DNA of 35,168 bases from a virus, in the IMG/VR virus record IMGVR_UViG_3300025133_000349, positions 1 through 35,168 of that record. One strand, 5' to 3'. This document shows, piece after piece, positions 1 to 9,636 of the stretch. Positions within the stretch are counted from its first letter, which is position 1; every line of letters begins with the position of its first letter. The notes beneath the pieces are model-generated. The model did not search any database, had not been told where the DNA came from, and was given only the letters and a program-made list of their open reading frames with translations. A program made the translations under genes and the position numbers.

Positions 1-1307
1 TCTTCAGTTTTCTTAACGGGCTTGGCAACAGAGGCGATCCCGATGAGTTTCTTTTTATCATCGTAGATGCCGACCTTTGTAATATATGTGGTTTTCTTTA
101 AGCTTCCGGTTGGGTCGGAGTAGGAAGAAGAATGGATATTTTTGATATCAAGTGCATACTCATTATAAAGATAAGACGCCGTTAATGGATGATATGCTGT
201 CTGTCCGTATTGAATATAGGTAGGATTATTTGAATAGTTTAATTCCCCTCGATTAGCATGAGCAAGCATCATAACGGTCGGAACTTTGTGTGTGCCGGCA
301 AAGTCTATAGCGAAAGAAGACGAAGCGTTGTGTATGTTAGCTGACGGACTGGCATCAGCAGCAACGCCGATGCTAGCATTGTGGTCATTCGCACCAACAG
401 CAAAATGATACCAACTAGGCAAAGAGTTAATAATGTCGAGGCCGTCATATGTCCAGTCTTGCACACCAAACGAATCGCCTGTAGACAACCCCCAAGAACC
501 CGTAAGAATAATAAACCCTTCCTTGTATAATATGCAGCCGGCAATTTCGTTATCGTATGTCGAGGAGTCTGTGCCGGAATGCTGTATCAAGGCGCCATTA
601 TATCTACTGTCCCTTAACTCGGCCGCTAGTGTACCGGTAATATAATATTTTAAACTTACAGATCCCTTTTTAATTTCTGATCCGTAAAATATCGACGGGA
701 TACTTATAACATTTGTTCGCTTACTAGACCCCGATGGGAAATTATAGTGCTCCCCCAGCCGGCCGGCGTAATCTAAACTATTTTTAAGCGCGCTTCCAGT
801 AAAATTTGAGTCATTAAAATTATCATCTGATTCGAAGAGTTTACGACTTATGCTTGACGACATCATATAACTGCCACTAATGATGTCACCATTATTATAA
901 TTATTGATAAATTCGCTTTTCGTTACGTTTTTAAACGCCATCTTCCCGAGGCCCTTATAAACGAAAGGGTATATGGCGCCAGTGTCTCTAACATTTTGCG
1001 GAACATCAATTGATGCATCTCCTGTCGATGAAGAGGGGCCTATGATCCTGGGCCATGTACTCTTGACCGAGGCTGTCGGAAGAACGGGCTCGTCAAAATA
1101 GGCAGGAGTGGAAACTCTGTCAATATTATATTCAAACAGACTAACGTGCCCTACTGGAACACCACCAACATTACTCACAAAAGAGCCTTGCTCAGTTGCT
1201 TTCTTGTTTAGATATATCTTTTCGTTGTATATGAAGAAAGAGCTACTAGGGTGAGATTTTATCTGGTTGTGAAAAACATCACCCGCCCCAAATTTATAAA
1301 GAGGCAT
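1..1307 (-). CDS. Virion structural protein, paralogue of the 385-aa protein upstream (3' end cut by window)
   Basis: An open frame starts with ATG at 1307 (MPLYKFGAGDVFHNQIK) and runs without a stop to the window edge, giving 435 codons. A strong Shine-Dalgarno AGGAGG lies at 1315-1320, overlapping the stop of the upstream 385-aa gene, so the two are probably translationally coupled. The second half resembles the 385-aa protein: IKKGSVSLKYYITGTL matches IKKGSFTLELSISGTL; HANRGELNYSNNPTY matches ASHGDFNYSSNPTY; ITKVGIYDDKKLIGIASVAKP matches FTTVGLYSADNELLAVAKLSEP. The 385-aa relative ends about 15 residues after this last block, so the full protein is probably near 450 aa. No signal peptide or membrane segment is seen. 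Its role is inferred as a tail or baseplate component from context and paralogy. The exact position in the virion is unknown. Confidence 0.85.
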   Translation of the reverse strand, partial: MPLYKFGAGDVFHNQIKSHPSSSFFIYNEKIYLNKKATEQGSFVSNVGGVPVGHVSLFEYNIDRVSTPAYFDEPVLPTASVKSTWPRIIGPSSSTGDASIDVPQNVRDTGAIYPFVYKGLGKMAFKNVTKSEFINNYNNGDIISGSYMMSSSISRKLFESDDNFNDSNFTGSALKNSLDYAGRLGEHYNFPSGSSKRTNVISIPSIFYGSEIKKGSVSLKYYITGTLAAELRDSRYNGALIQHSGTDSSTYDNEIAGCILYKEGFIILTGSWGLSTGDSFGVQDWTYDGLDIINSLPSWYHFAVGANDHNASIGVAADASPSANIHNASSSFAIDFAGTHKVPTVMMLAHANRGELNYSNNPTYIQYGQTAYHPLTASYLYNEYALDIKNIHSSSYSDPTGSLKKTTYITKVGIYDDKKKLIGIASVAKPVKKTE

Positions 1308-1318
1308 TTACGCTCCTC

Positions 1319-2476
1319 CTAGTAGTCAAGTCTTACGCGCAAAGTAACCTCGTTGGTGGGGTCTTTGCGCAGAGGCTCAGAGAGCTTCGCAACTGCGAGC
1401 AGCTCATTGTCAGCCGAATATAAACCAACTGTCGTAAAGTAGGAGACAGGAGCATCCCCGGCCCGAGTTTTAACACGAAGTTTGCTTCCTGTAAGATATG
1501 TTGGATTAGAACTATAGTTAAAGTCACCATGTGATGCTCGACAGAAATAAATTGTTGAATTTAACTCGGTTGTATTATTAAAGGAGACATTGTAAATCCT
1601 GTTTCTAAGTCCATCCGACATTTGTGCAATAGTGGAACCAGTGGAAGCGAGGTCATATCCAATAGTGCTCTTATCACCGACTGTTGTGATTCGAGGGCCA
1701 TGGACATTGCCGGCTGCGTCGAGCGCATATGAATCCGGATGAAGAATACCACCAAAATTAAATATTGAAGCTGAAACTACAGCAACACCAGCCTGGTAAT
1801 AAAGGAGTCCGACAGCATGGCGATCCGGGAAAGAAGTTAATAAATCGTCGTTACCAGCAGTAGAAGATTGTGTAGCATACAATACCCCATACTCACCGGC
1901 CGGTGAATCCACATAATAACCATCTGAGCCGCTATAATCGGTTAATTTCATGCGATCAGTCATGTGGCTACCGGTACCGTGATTAAACCCGCCACCAAGT
2001 GTTCCGCTGATCGATAACTCTAGAGTAAATGAGCCTTTTTTAATTTCGTCTTTTGTTAGAAGACGGGAAAATGGTACAAAATAACACTCTTTCATTGTGG
2101 TGCTGGTAGTAGGCATCGTAAACTTCTTAATACTACCAGTATCGTTGTATCCAACGAGATATTGAGCCATTTGATTATAAATGTTAATCTTTTTTGAATT
2201 TTGAGTATTGGTCGCTCCCGATAGAACGGAGGTGGAGGCATATCCAGTTGTGACATCAAAAATCTGATTTGCCGAGGAACTTAAGTATGGATAGTCAAAA
2301 ACACTCTCAAACATTCCATGGCCATATGTTTTGAGATTGGTTTCTGATCCGAGAGTCGTGCTATCACCTCCATATGTGCCCGAAACAATGGATCCGGTAA
2401 TTGGAATTGCTTCGTGAAGAAGGGTCCTTGTGTTTGCTAGATCATTACTTAAAAAATTCTTAAACGTTGTTGCCAT
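1319..2476 (-). CDS. Tail/baseplate structural protein, 385 aa
   Basis: Complete gene starting at ATG 2476 (MATTFKNFLSNDLANTRTLL), preceded by AGGATAGGATAG as ribosome-binding region in a 16-base gap after the 308-aa gene. From memory, this N-terminus and the C-terminal block around NYSSNPTY ... TTVGLYSADNELLAVAKL ... VRLDY recur in structural proteins of marine T4-like phages, but I cannot name a characterised homologue. The composition is Ser/Thr/Gly-rich with alternating hydrophobic residues, suggesting mostly beta structure. It shares its C-terminal half with the next gene downstream, so a tandem duplication is likely. Its place in a late operon with baseplate genes supports a tail role; binding partner and position are unknown. 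Confidence 0.88.
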   Translation of the reverse strand: MATTFKNFLSNDLANTRTLLHEAIPITGSIVSGTYGGDSTTLGSETNLKTYGHGMFESVFDYPYLSSSANQIFDVTTGYASTSVLSGATNTQNSKKINIYNQMAQYLVGYNDTGSIKKFTMPTTSTTMKECYFVPFSRLLTKDEIKKGSFTLELSISGTLGGGFNHGTGSHMTDRMKLTDYSGSDGYYVDSPAGEYGVLYATQSSTAGNDDLLTSFPDRHAVGLLYYQAGVAVVSASIFNFGGILHPDSYALDAAGNVHGPRITTVGDKSTIGYDLASTGSTIAQMSDGLRNRIYNVSFNNTTELNSTIYFCRASHGDFNYSSNPTYLTGSKLRVKTRAGDAPVSYFTTVGLYSADNELLAVAKLSEPLRKDPTNEVTLRVRLDY

Positions 2477-2492
2477 TATACTATCCTATCCT

Positions 2493-3419
2493 TTATATTT
2501 TCTTAACAAACTTAACTGGTATATCAATACGGTATCCAGTATTCACACCAGTTACTCGAATATTTGAGTTAATTATTTTATAACTGTTGGCGCCAGTGAC
2601 ACCCGTTAAAGATTCTGTTCCACCAATTGTATCAAACAAATGATCACTAGTATTTAATTCAAGAGAAGCTTGAACCTTAAAAACAAGTTTAGTTCCTCGG
2701 GGGCCCTTAATAGAGCCATCGGCGGTACCAACCGCCGTATCCTGAATATCGGCCACATATTCACTATCCGTCCCTCTAGACAAATAGTAAGTCGCGAGTG
2801 AATCATCGTCTATAAAAGAGACGGAAGCCTTTACTCCATCTACTTTTTCAACTATACTACCAAGGCGATTATCAATCTCGACCATATATTGTGTCTCAAC
2901 CAAAAGCGGATCAAGGGAGCGGGCCGGCGAAATTTCTGTTGTATCCAAACCCTGATCTAACCGAATTCGATTTCCGGAGCGCGTTGGCGTCTCTCCCATT
3001 AACACTCCATTGATTGTACTGCCGGCTCCGTCGTCAAACAGTTCGGTCTCTGAATCTGTGTCAACAGCAATTAAGAAATATCCTGTAGAATGTTTTGCCG
3101 TGGAGCTATCATAAGTGGTATTAAGCTTAATAAGAGGAAGGTATAGGAGGTTGTTTCTTGGAATAGAAATAAGTTTTGATTTCATAGAAGCGGCGTTGTC
3201 TGTGAAGGCCTCCAGCACTGGTGTTTGCATAACTTCCAGATCGTAGTAGGCAGAGCCTCTAGTGTCGTCTTTATTATAAAGTTCATAGTTGATTTCATCA
3301 TCACCTAAAGCAAACTTTACAATTTTAAAACTTCCGTCGCCACGGGCCAATCTCATCCGGCCAGTATCTGTTAAAACTGCGTCGAGTATAATATCACCTG
3401 AATTATCTAAAAATGCCAT
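2493..3419 (-). CDS. Structural protein with N-terminal LTxxGR module, 308 aa
   Basis: Starts at ATG 3419 with AGGAGAGG seven bases upstream. The first 45 residues hold a module, DIILDAVLTDTGRMRLARG followed by VKFALGDDEINY, that I recall from many marine T4-like phage structural proteins. The same pattern (LDxxLTxxGRxxLxxG ... AFxDExxxY) opens the 349-aa protein at 9637-10686, so the two are paralogous at the N-terminus. The rest is acidic and beta-rich with no recognised domain. The 56-base leader contains the recurrent decamer at 3446-3455, so this gene may start its own transcript or carry a processing site. A tail or baseplate attachment role is inferred from context. Confidence 0.87.
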   Translation of the reverse strand: MAFLDNSGDIILDAVLTDTGRMRLARGDGSFKIVKFALGDDEINYELYNKDDTRGSAYYDLEVMQTPVLEAFTDNAASMKSKLISIPRNNLLYLPLIKLNTTYDSSTAKHSTGYFLIAVDTDSETELFDDGAGSTINGVLMGETPTRSGNRIRLDQGLDTTEISPARSLDPLLVETQYMVEIDNRLGSIVEKVDGVKASVSFIDDDSLATYYLSRGTDSEYVADIQDTAVGTADGSIKGPRGTKLVFKVQASLELNTSDHLFDTIGGTESLTGVTGANSYKIINSNIRVTGVNTGYRIDIPVKFVKKI

Positions 3420-3445
3420 ACTTTGTCCTCTCCTGAAGGTGTCGT

Positions 3446-3455
3446 AATAAATAGT
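3446..3455 (-). promoter_or_regulatory. Recurrent intergenic decamer, copy before the 308-aa gene
   Basis: The coding strand reads ACTATTTATT here, 26 bases before the ATG at 3419, inside the AT-rich 56-base gap (TAATATACTATTTATTAC). The same decamer lies before the 1236-aa and gp6-like genes. It could be a late promoter element, an mRNA processing site or a regulator target. No -35 element or hairpin is obvious. Confidence 0.4.
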
Positions 3456-3475
3456 ATATTAAAAAGGTTTTGTCT

Positions 3476-5893
3476 CTATTCCGTTTGGCCTCTAACTCGT
3501 TTTGTTTTAAAACCAACATTTAAATCAACTTTCTTACCGGTTGTTTTTGAAGTAAACCGTATTTTAAATCTTTTTCCCCTTCTTATACGGTCGGTGCCAC
3601 CCCCATCACGAGCAAAAAGAGGTTCATCCTCAATGCCCAATACAATATCTCTGTTGTTCAGGGCTACAAGGGGCATACCAGAAGCGTCTGTTAAACCAGA
3701 ATCGATCTCGTTCAAATACGCTTGTGTAATTCTAGGAACAATTTGAATAATTTTTCTTGCCGTTTTAGTGGAAATTTTGGGGCTTATAGAGGCAAATTGA
3801 TACTCTCGAATAATAGGAAAACTAACACCTGCATCCCCATAAAGTTCTATTTCAAAAACTGGACTCGGGTTTGAAAGCCCTCCGTGATAATCAACGGTTC
3901 TAAACATATAATAGAATTTTTTATTTAGGGGCTGTTTCACCACAAAGGTTGCCGAAGACGCCTGACGTGTGGTTTTACCGCCTGTTGATAGTGTCGACGC
4001 TCTGGTCAACAATTTACCGTTGAAGTCTTCATAGCCAGAAGGAGGGGTTAGCGTTCTAAAAATTTGAAAATTATTTGGTGGGTTGTCGGATCCGAAGGTT
4101 ATTAAACCATCTGTTCTGCCCTGATTAATAGCTGCTTGATCGTAAGCGCTTTGTTCTCTTTGATTAAGGGAGATGGGTTCCTGGTCATATTCTCCTGAAG
4201 ACATATCAAAATGCATCTTTAATTTTCTAGGCGAACCAATAATCGGCAAAAAATCAATCTGTGGCGGTAGAGGAGGGATATCCAATACTGCGCCCGAGGA
4301 AACAAACAAGGGCAGTTCAATAAGTTTAACAACAGTTTCTATGTTTGCACGCACTGTTGCTTTTCTGGGGCGAGCCTCCTCATACATCTCCAAATCACTG
4401 TATGTGTAGACTGAACCAACAACCGCCTGATATGCTGTGACAACGTAAGAGTATTGTTGTCCATATTTAATTTGTGTATCAATAAACTTAAGTTTTCTTT
4501 GTTGCCCCTCTTGGAGTTCGGATAAATAAAAGTCAACCATATCTCCAAAATTCATAAAATAAAAGCTCTGGATTGGATCCGAAGTTGTTATTGAGTCAAC
4601 AGGGCCAAGAAATTTTTCAATTTTAAACATTAATGTTTCTGAGTAGGCAGGCACCCCATTAACAATGTCCATATATTTTCTACCGTGTTCGGCAGCAATA
4701 CCTCGCAGCAGAGTATAAAGGAGCGGCAATGCGACACCCAAAAGCATCGGATTTCCAGATACACTTTCGGAAGCCGACATCGCTTCTGGTCCGATAAAAG
4801 AAAAGTTGTTTGGTAGTGGGTTGTCGCCATGCCAGCCGCCGGCGTCCTGATCTATCCATTTGGCCAAATTAATTGTTTTAACATTGTCGATATCTTCGGA
4901 CAATGTTTCTCTGATTGCATCGGCTCTGACATATGTACTAGAAATTGTTATATTTTCTCTCCTCGTGGCTACGGATCCTCCGGGTATTTCAATCTCCTCC
5001 AGATCCCTTGTCAAATTGACTCCCTGTGCAGCAGCCAGGAACACACGGGCTATCTTGGTGCCTCCGCCACTTGGGTGGGCTTTCCCGGTTGAAACCGTAA
5101 TTTCGGCTTGCATTGGGAAAAACGAACTATAACCAGAATATGCTAAAAATTCAGCGTTGTTTTCTATAGGAACAATTTGATTTTGCGTAGTCAGGCTTTT
5201 TGAAGCATTTCTAAGGTTTGCTTTTAATTTTCTTTTCAGCGGAACTCTAAACAAGTTCTCGGTTGTTCCCTCTAAATCTACCCCATCCAACTGCTCGTAC
5301 AGATTGGGAATGGAATAATGGTTAACCACTTTAATTAACTCTTCTTCGTAATCTCTATCAAAATAATTGTAAAAAAACTGGGCACCCTGTTGATCGCTAG
5401 TGGCATCAGCGGCAGAATTTAAAACCTCTTCCATAATAGGTTCTGTCATAACAATCGTTGCGAAATCACTATATGGGCGACTTTGCCCAGTGTGAGAATC
5501 AATGGACACGAGACGATTTACCAAATCAATAAAACCTAGTTGGTTAGTGCGTGCTGGTCGTTCATCCTCGGCTTCGCCGGCCGGTGAAGCTTCATAAACA
5601 TTTTGTACAATATCTATTATCTGCATAGACTTATAAAGAGGCTTGTATGTTGCGACTGTGGCGCCGGCTGGAATGTTATACGGATGGTCAGAAGCATAGA
5701 CCAAAAAGTCGTCTTCTCCTGGCACCCAGGTGCCGGTTGTCGGGCGCAATATTATATCAGAATTTGGTGTGCTAACATATTTTATTTTTCCATTTATTAC
5801 TTGCCATTTGGCCAAATGATCTCTTAAATAATCGTTATCTCCACTTTCTACTAAAAGTCCTTCATTTGCTATGATTATCTTTTTAGAAGACAT
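3476..5893 (-). CDS. Virion structural protein with FN3-like segments, 805 aa
   Basis: The start ATG at 5893 overlaps the TAA of the 1236-aa gene (TAATG), with GAGGTGG six bases upstream, so translation is probably coupled. I do not recognise the N-terminal half (MSSKKIIIANEGLLVESGDN...), which is acidic and appears mixed alpha/beta. Two stretches look like fibronectin type III strands: YGQQYSYVVTAYQAVVG near residues 475-490, and FYYMFRTVDYHGGLSNPSP near 655-675, where the Y-x-F-R-x-V-D and S-x-P-S pattern is typical. The C-terminus is basic (RIRRGKRFKIRFTSK). FN3-like folds are common on phage tail and baseplate surfaces, where they mediate weak carbohydrate or protein contacts. Location in the virion is inferred only from the operon. 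Confidence 0.88.
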   Translation of the reverse strand: MSSKKIIIANEGLLVESGDNDYLRDHLAKWQVINGKIKYVSTPNSDIILRPTTGTWVPGEDDFLVYASDHPYNIPAGATVATYKPLYKSMQIIDIVQNVYEASPAGEAEDERPARTNQLGFIDLVNRLVSIDSHTGQSRPYSDFATIVMTEPIMEEVLNSAADATSDQQGAQFFYNYFDRDYEEELIKVVNHYSIPNLYEQLDGVDLEGTTENLFRVPLKRKLKANLRNASKSLTTQNQIVPIENNAEFLAYSGYSSFFPMQAEITVSTGKAHPSGGGTKIARVFLAAAQGVNLTRDLEEIEIPGGSVATRRENITISSTYVRADAIRETLSEDIDNVKTINLAKWIDQDAGGWHGDNPLPNNFSFIGPEAMSASESVSGNPMLLGVALPLLYTLLRGIAAEHGRKYMDIVNGVPAYSETLMFKIEKFLGPVDSITTSDPIQSFYFMNFGDMVDFYLSELQEGQQRKLKFIDTQIKYGQQYSYVVTAYQAVVGSVYTYSDLEMYEEARPRKATVRANIETVVKLIELPLFVSSGAVLDIPPLPPQIDFLPIIGSPRKLKMHFDMSSGEYDQEPISLNQREQSAYDQAAINQGRTDGLITFGSDNPPNNFQIFRTLTPPSGYEDFNGKLLTRASTLSTGGKTTRQASSATFVVKQPLNKKFYYMFRTVDYHGGLSNPSPVFEIELYGDAGVSFPIIREYQFASISPKISTKTARKIIQIVPRITQAYLNEIDSGLTDASGMPLVALNNRDIVLGIEDEPLFARDGGGTDRIRRGKRFKIRFTSKTTGKKVDLNVGFKTKRVRGQTE

Positions 5894-8800
5894 TAGTAGC
5901 CACCTCTGCCGGAGCCGCGGCCTCCGGCAGAACCCCCGCCACCAGTGGTTGTGATAACGTCTGTTCTAGAACTTCTGGCGGTGACGCGGCGGGAGAGAGC
6001 GGCTCGAACTCCACTTTCGGAAGTTACAACCCTCTTCCTTGCATCATCACCCTCGGAACCAAAACTAGTACCTATTCTGGTTATATATTTAGGCTGTAAA
6101 ACGACCAAAGAATATTGAAATTCTGGGGGGATCCGGTCCTCTATTATGGCTCTATTAATTTCGGTTTTTAATGCCTTTCGTCCTATTCTATTTAAGTCGG
6201 AATATTCCACCAATCTTGCCGCCAACATACCCCTGAATAATTCGTCTGAGTCAGCAGAAATAAGTTCTTCATCTCCTGTGCTCGTATCTGTTATAAAATC
6301 TTGAATTTCTGCTAGCTCTTCTTCTTGTTGTAATTCTGTCTCGGTTGTGGTTGAACTAACCGGAATAATAAAGAAATTCTCGTCGTATTCCGTCATGTGT
6401 AGTTTTTTACTCTTTTTGGTTTTTAATAATTTGTTTGAATATGGTACCATTCTACACAATACTGTCCTGTTTCTATTTTCTATACGTTCGATTATTCTTC
6501 TGTTTAGTCTTCTGTATACGGGGCTAGAAACTTGAGGCTCTCCTCGATCGTCTTTCTCAAACCCTATCAATGCCTGGACCTGATTAATATGCTGATAATT
6601 ATAATAAAAAAGATTGGCCAAGCTAGAACTCCTCATGAGATCTTCGCCACTTGTTCTATATATTGTCAGCCAATTGGTCTTCACTATAGAGGAACGAGAT
6701 AAAAATAAAGATTTTAATTGATTTGGCATTTTACCATAAAACTGTGCCTTTTGGCGGGCGGGATCCTCTTTTGAGTCAAATTTAGAATTTACAACACTAT
6801 TCTTGCCCGTTAGTTGACGAATCGAGGGCCCTTTAGTTGTTCCGATTAATCCGTTATCAGATGACACCAATCTATCAATTACAACATTACCAATTTCGAG
6901 AAAATCTTCTTCTAACTGTCCGGTTAATACTTCTACCTCATCTAAACTTTCTATTTCGATAGGATCACTTGCAAATTTAGTATTGTCTCCCAATATCATC
7001 TTTGGGTCGACCTCTGATGGGGCTGATTCGTCTTCTCCATCGAGTAAGGAAAAAGTTTGCAACTCTATCTCATATTGTGCCGGACTTTGTATAACCACAC
7101 CAACGGGGCCGAGTATAGATGCGTTCGCACTAGAAATCTCATATGACTCTTCAGATATGTTTGCTCTATCTGAATCATATCCTGCTGTAAAATTAATCGG
7201 CGGTATCGAATCGATTATTGGTTCTAGTGGGTCCGATTTCACAATTAATTTATGAGACGGGGTAGATGCTCTGGGGTTTGTTGCAAGACGGTTGGATGCT
7301 ATCCGATCATATTGTCTCTTTCTAAACAAGCTCTCGCCGCGGTCGAGAAGGGCCAAGGGGCGCGAAAGGCCTATATGAATTTTCGACGGCGCAAGATAAG
7401 CAAAAAAGTTTTTTTCTAAATCAAATTTATTACTAATACCTTCTGGTAAAGGTTCTGTGCCCCCTAGTTGAGCATTATTAAAATATTTAGAATGCTCTCT
7501 AGTGAATCTTCTTTTTATGCCTCTAGAAGTTATCGTTTTATGTCCAGATTCTTGTCTAGAACCTTGGCCACTAAAAAAAGCAAACCCCACATTTCTCATG
7601 ACATTGCTGTTGAAGACTTTATCGAACCTCTTACGAACGTTAATAATGTTTCTTGGCATTTTTCCTTTATATGCAGCAGTTCTACTGTTAAAATCCAATT
7701 CCGAAACGAGATGTGATTTTTTATGTAAAGATTTTAAAATCTGTGATTCGAGCCTTTCTATCATTTTTACAACAGTATTAATGCCTTCTGCCGTACCCGT
7801 ATCAGGTCTTACTAAAGTATATAACATGGCAGAGATTGAGGCGGCATCTATGCTTGACAGGTCCGTTATATTTCCTAAAACATCTATAAAAGAAGCCACT
7901 GCATTATTCCAAGGAAGATTGACTAGGCTGTCTCTAACAATCTGCCTTCTTTCTCTTTTGTTTCTACCCAATACTTCGGATCTAGAAGGAATATTATATA
8001 ATTTTTCTATTCTGTCTCGAAATGCTTGAGTATACTCACCCGACTCGATGTCCGTATTTGTTGCAACGGCAGAAATGCCATAATATTCAATCAACAAATT
8101 TCTGGCATTTGTGAGTTTATTTAACTCTTCTTCGACAAACAACCCTGTTCCATCAACAAGCTCAAACTGTACACTATAGGAATAAAAACCATCTGTTTTT
8201 TTATCCATTCCCAAATCCGAAACAGCAAACGTTCTAATACCTCCGCTATTTCTTAGTTTAAGATCGACTTCTCTTATAGATCCTATAATAATGCTTTCTG
8301 TGTTTTCATCATAAGAATTTTTTGGTTTTGTTAGCTGTACTGTTTCTCCTATTCTTAACTTATCTGAAGAGGCTTCCGCTATTAATTCTGTTCTATCATC
8401 ATAATCAACTAATTTAGATTCTCCTCTCTTCATGCCCCTTTGAACTCTATTTCTAAAAACTTTAAGATTTTTGATTTCTGTTAACTCCGTTATCCTCTCA
8501 AATGCAACGCGATCTGCTCCGGAGGCCATGGCTCCAAATTGAGTTTTCTCTTTTATCATCTTAGCAAAATTAACATGAAAAGTCATGAAAACTTCACCCT
8601 TCCTGTTAGTAGAGTAATCTGGCTCTGATATATATGGAGACTTTATTCTCTTTCGAAATCTCTCAGACCGGCTTTTCCCTTTTCTTCTTCTTAAACTTTT
8701 AATTCTTTTTGGTCTCAGTAATAACTTAGCGCTTTCAGCCCGTTCTAACAATCTGTAATCTTCTACTAGGATATTTGGAATTTCTCTTTTTATTAATATT

Positions 8801-9603
8801 GAATGAGGCTGTTCTGTATGGAATGGTCCGGACATAAATCCTACATCTTTTTGAAAATGTACTGGGCCGGCCCAGACTTTGCCATTAGGAAGCATAAAAA
8901 CATTTGATGTCCTGGCGACTTCTCCTCTGTTTAAAATTAGTTGGCCTGTAAGGTTACCAAATAGGAAACGACGATGAGACTGGATCGGGCTCTTTTTCTC
9001 TTGGGCGTACTCGTTAAGATCTACAAATGCGCCGGCGAAGATGGCCAAATGTCTTGGATTCGGATGATACACTTTATATGAAACATTATATGTCACAGAA
9101 TATACGGTCTTACCATCAATTTTTTCTTTTTTATAAGATTCAATCTTTCTCTTGCCTATTCTGCGTAGAGAAATTACCCTTTCTTTCAGGCCGCGGGAAT
9201 TCTTATATCTCTTGATATTCTTTTCTGTTAGGCCGCGTGTTCTTAGATCATCAGTTACTTGGCTTTTTGTGCTCAATAACACACGAAGTTTTAGGAAGTT
9301 TAATATTTCTTCATTTTCAACCCAATGAGGTTTATTATTCTTTTTGATATAATCCTTAATTACCAATTTTGCCTTGACCAATAGAAATTTACCGGTTGCG
9401 ATTTGTTGAAAGGACTCAGATTGTCTTTTGGATAACAGTTTTTTACCAAATCTATTTTTTTCAAAAAAATACTCTACGTCTTCATCATAATGAGACGCGG
9501 AGCCTTCATCAGACAAACTGGAATGAGATATCGCTATCTTCTTAATGTAAACATTTGGTAAAACAATATCAAAAATACTTGAAAAATCAACTTCAATGGC
9601 CAT
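5893..9603 (-). CDS. Large basic virion protein with glycine-rich tail, 1236 aa
   Basis: Starts at ATG 9603 with AGGG eight bases upstream and the recurrent decamer in its 33-base leader. No domain is recognised. The N-terminal third is very rich in Lys and Arg, with a dense basic run near residues 298-325 (IKSLRRRKGKSRSERFRKR). The middle is helical and charged, and an acidic stretch (EEELAEIQDFITDTSTGDEE) follows near residue 1100. The last 24 residues are a low-complexity Gly/Ser/Arg tail (TTTGGGGSAGGRGSGRGGY) encoded by a GC-rich patch at 5896-5960. It is coupled to the 805-aa gene by a TAATG overlap. A structural role follows from operon context; the basic runs could bind nucleic acid or acidic partners, which is speculative. 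Confidence 0.87.
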   Translation of the reverse strand: MAIEVDFSSIFDIVLPNVYIKKIAISHSSLSDEGSASHYDEDVEYFFEKNRFGKKLLSKRQSESFQQIATGKFLLVKAKLVIKDYIKKNNKPHWVENEEILNFLKLRVLLSTKSQVTDDLRTRGLTEKNIKRYKNSRGLKERVISLRRIGKRKIESYKKEKIDGKTVYSVTYNVSYKVYHPNPRHLAIFAGAFVDLNEYAQEKKSPIQSHRRFLFGNLTGQLILNRGEVARTSNVFMLPNGKVWAGPVHFQKDVGFMSGPFHTEQPHSILIKREIPNILVEDYRLLERAESAKLLLRPKRIKSLRRRKGKSRSERFRKRIKSPYISEPDYSTNRKGEVFMTFHVNFAKMIKEKTQFGAMASGADRVAFERITELTEIKNLKVFRNRVQRGMKRGESKLVDYDDRTELIAEASSDKLRIGETVQLTKPKNSYDENTESIIIGSIREVDLKLRNSGGIRTFAVSDLGMDKKTDGFYSYSVQFELVDGTGLFVEEELNKLTNARNLLIEYYGISAVATNTDIESGEYTQAFRDRIEKLYNIPSRSEVLGRNKRERRQIVRDSLVNLPWNNAVASFIDVLGNITDLSSIDAASISAMLYTLVRPDTGTAEGINTVVKMIERLESQILKSLHKKSHLVSELDFNSRTAAYKGKMPRNIINVRKRFDKVFNSNVMRNVGFAFFSGQGSRQESGHKTITSRGIKRRFTREHSKYFNNAQLGGTEPLPEGISNKFDLEKNFFAYLAPSKIHIGLSRPLALLDRGESLFRKRQYDRIASNRLATNPRASTPSHKLIVKSDPLEPIIDSIPPINFTAGYDSDRANISEESYEISSANASILGPVGVVIQSPAQYEIELQTFSLLDGEDESAPSEVDPKMILGDNTKFASDPIEIESLDEVEVLTGQLEEDFLEIGNVVIDRLVSSDNGLIGTTKGPSIRQLTGKNSVVNSKFDSKEDPARQKAQFYGKMPNQLKSLFLSRSSIVKTNWLTIYRTSGEDLMRSSSLANLFYYNYQHINQVQALIGFEKDDRGEPQVSSPVYRRLNRRIIERIENRNRTVLCRMVPYSNKLLKTKKSKKLHMTEYDENFFIIPVSSTTTETELQQEEELAEIQDFITDTSTGDEELISADSDELFRGMLAARLVEYSDLNRIGRKALKTEINRAIIEDRIPPEFQYSLVVLQPKYITRIGTSFGSEGDDARKRVVTSESGVRAALSRRVTARSSRTDVITTTGGGGSAGGRGSGRGGY

Positions 9604-9620
9604 TTAAAAGTCCCTAATAC

Positions 9621-9630
9621 AATAAATAGT
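9621..9630 (-). promoter_or_regulatory. Recurrent intergenic decamer, copy before the 1236-aa gene
   Basis: The coding strand reads ACTATTTATT, 17 bases before the ATG at 9603, in the 33-base gap after the 349-aa gene. It is identical to the copies at 3446-3455 and 24179-24188. The spacing to the start resembles the copy before the gp6-like gene (16 bases). Confidence 0.4.
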
Positions 9631-9636
9631 TTGCAC

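Noticed and set aside
7502-8029. Plus-strand open frame of 175 codons
   Set aside because: It lies fully antisense inside the 1236-aa gene, has no family pattern, and its Ser/Leu/Phe-rich sequence is typical of an antisense shadow of an AT-rich gene.
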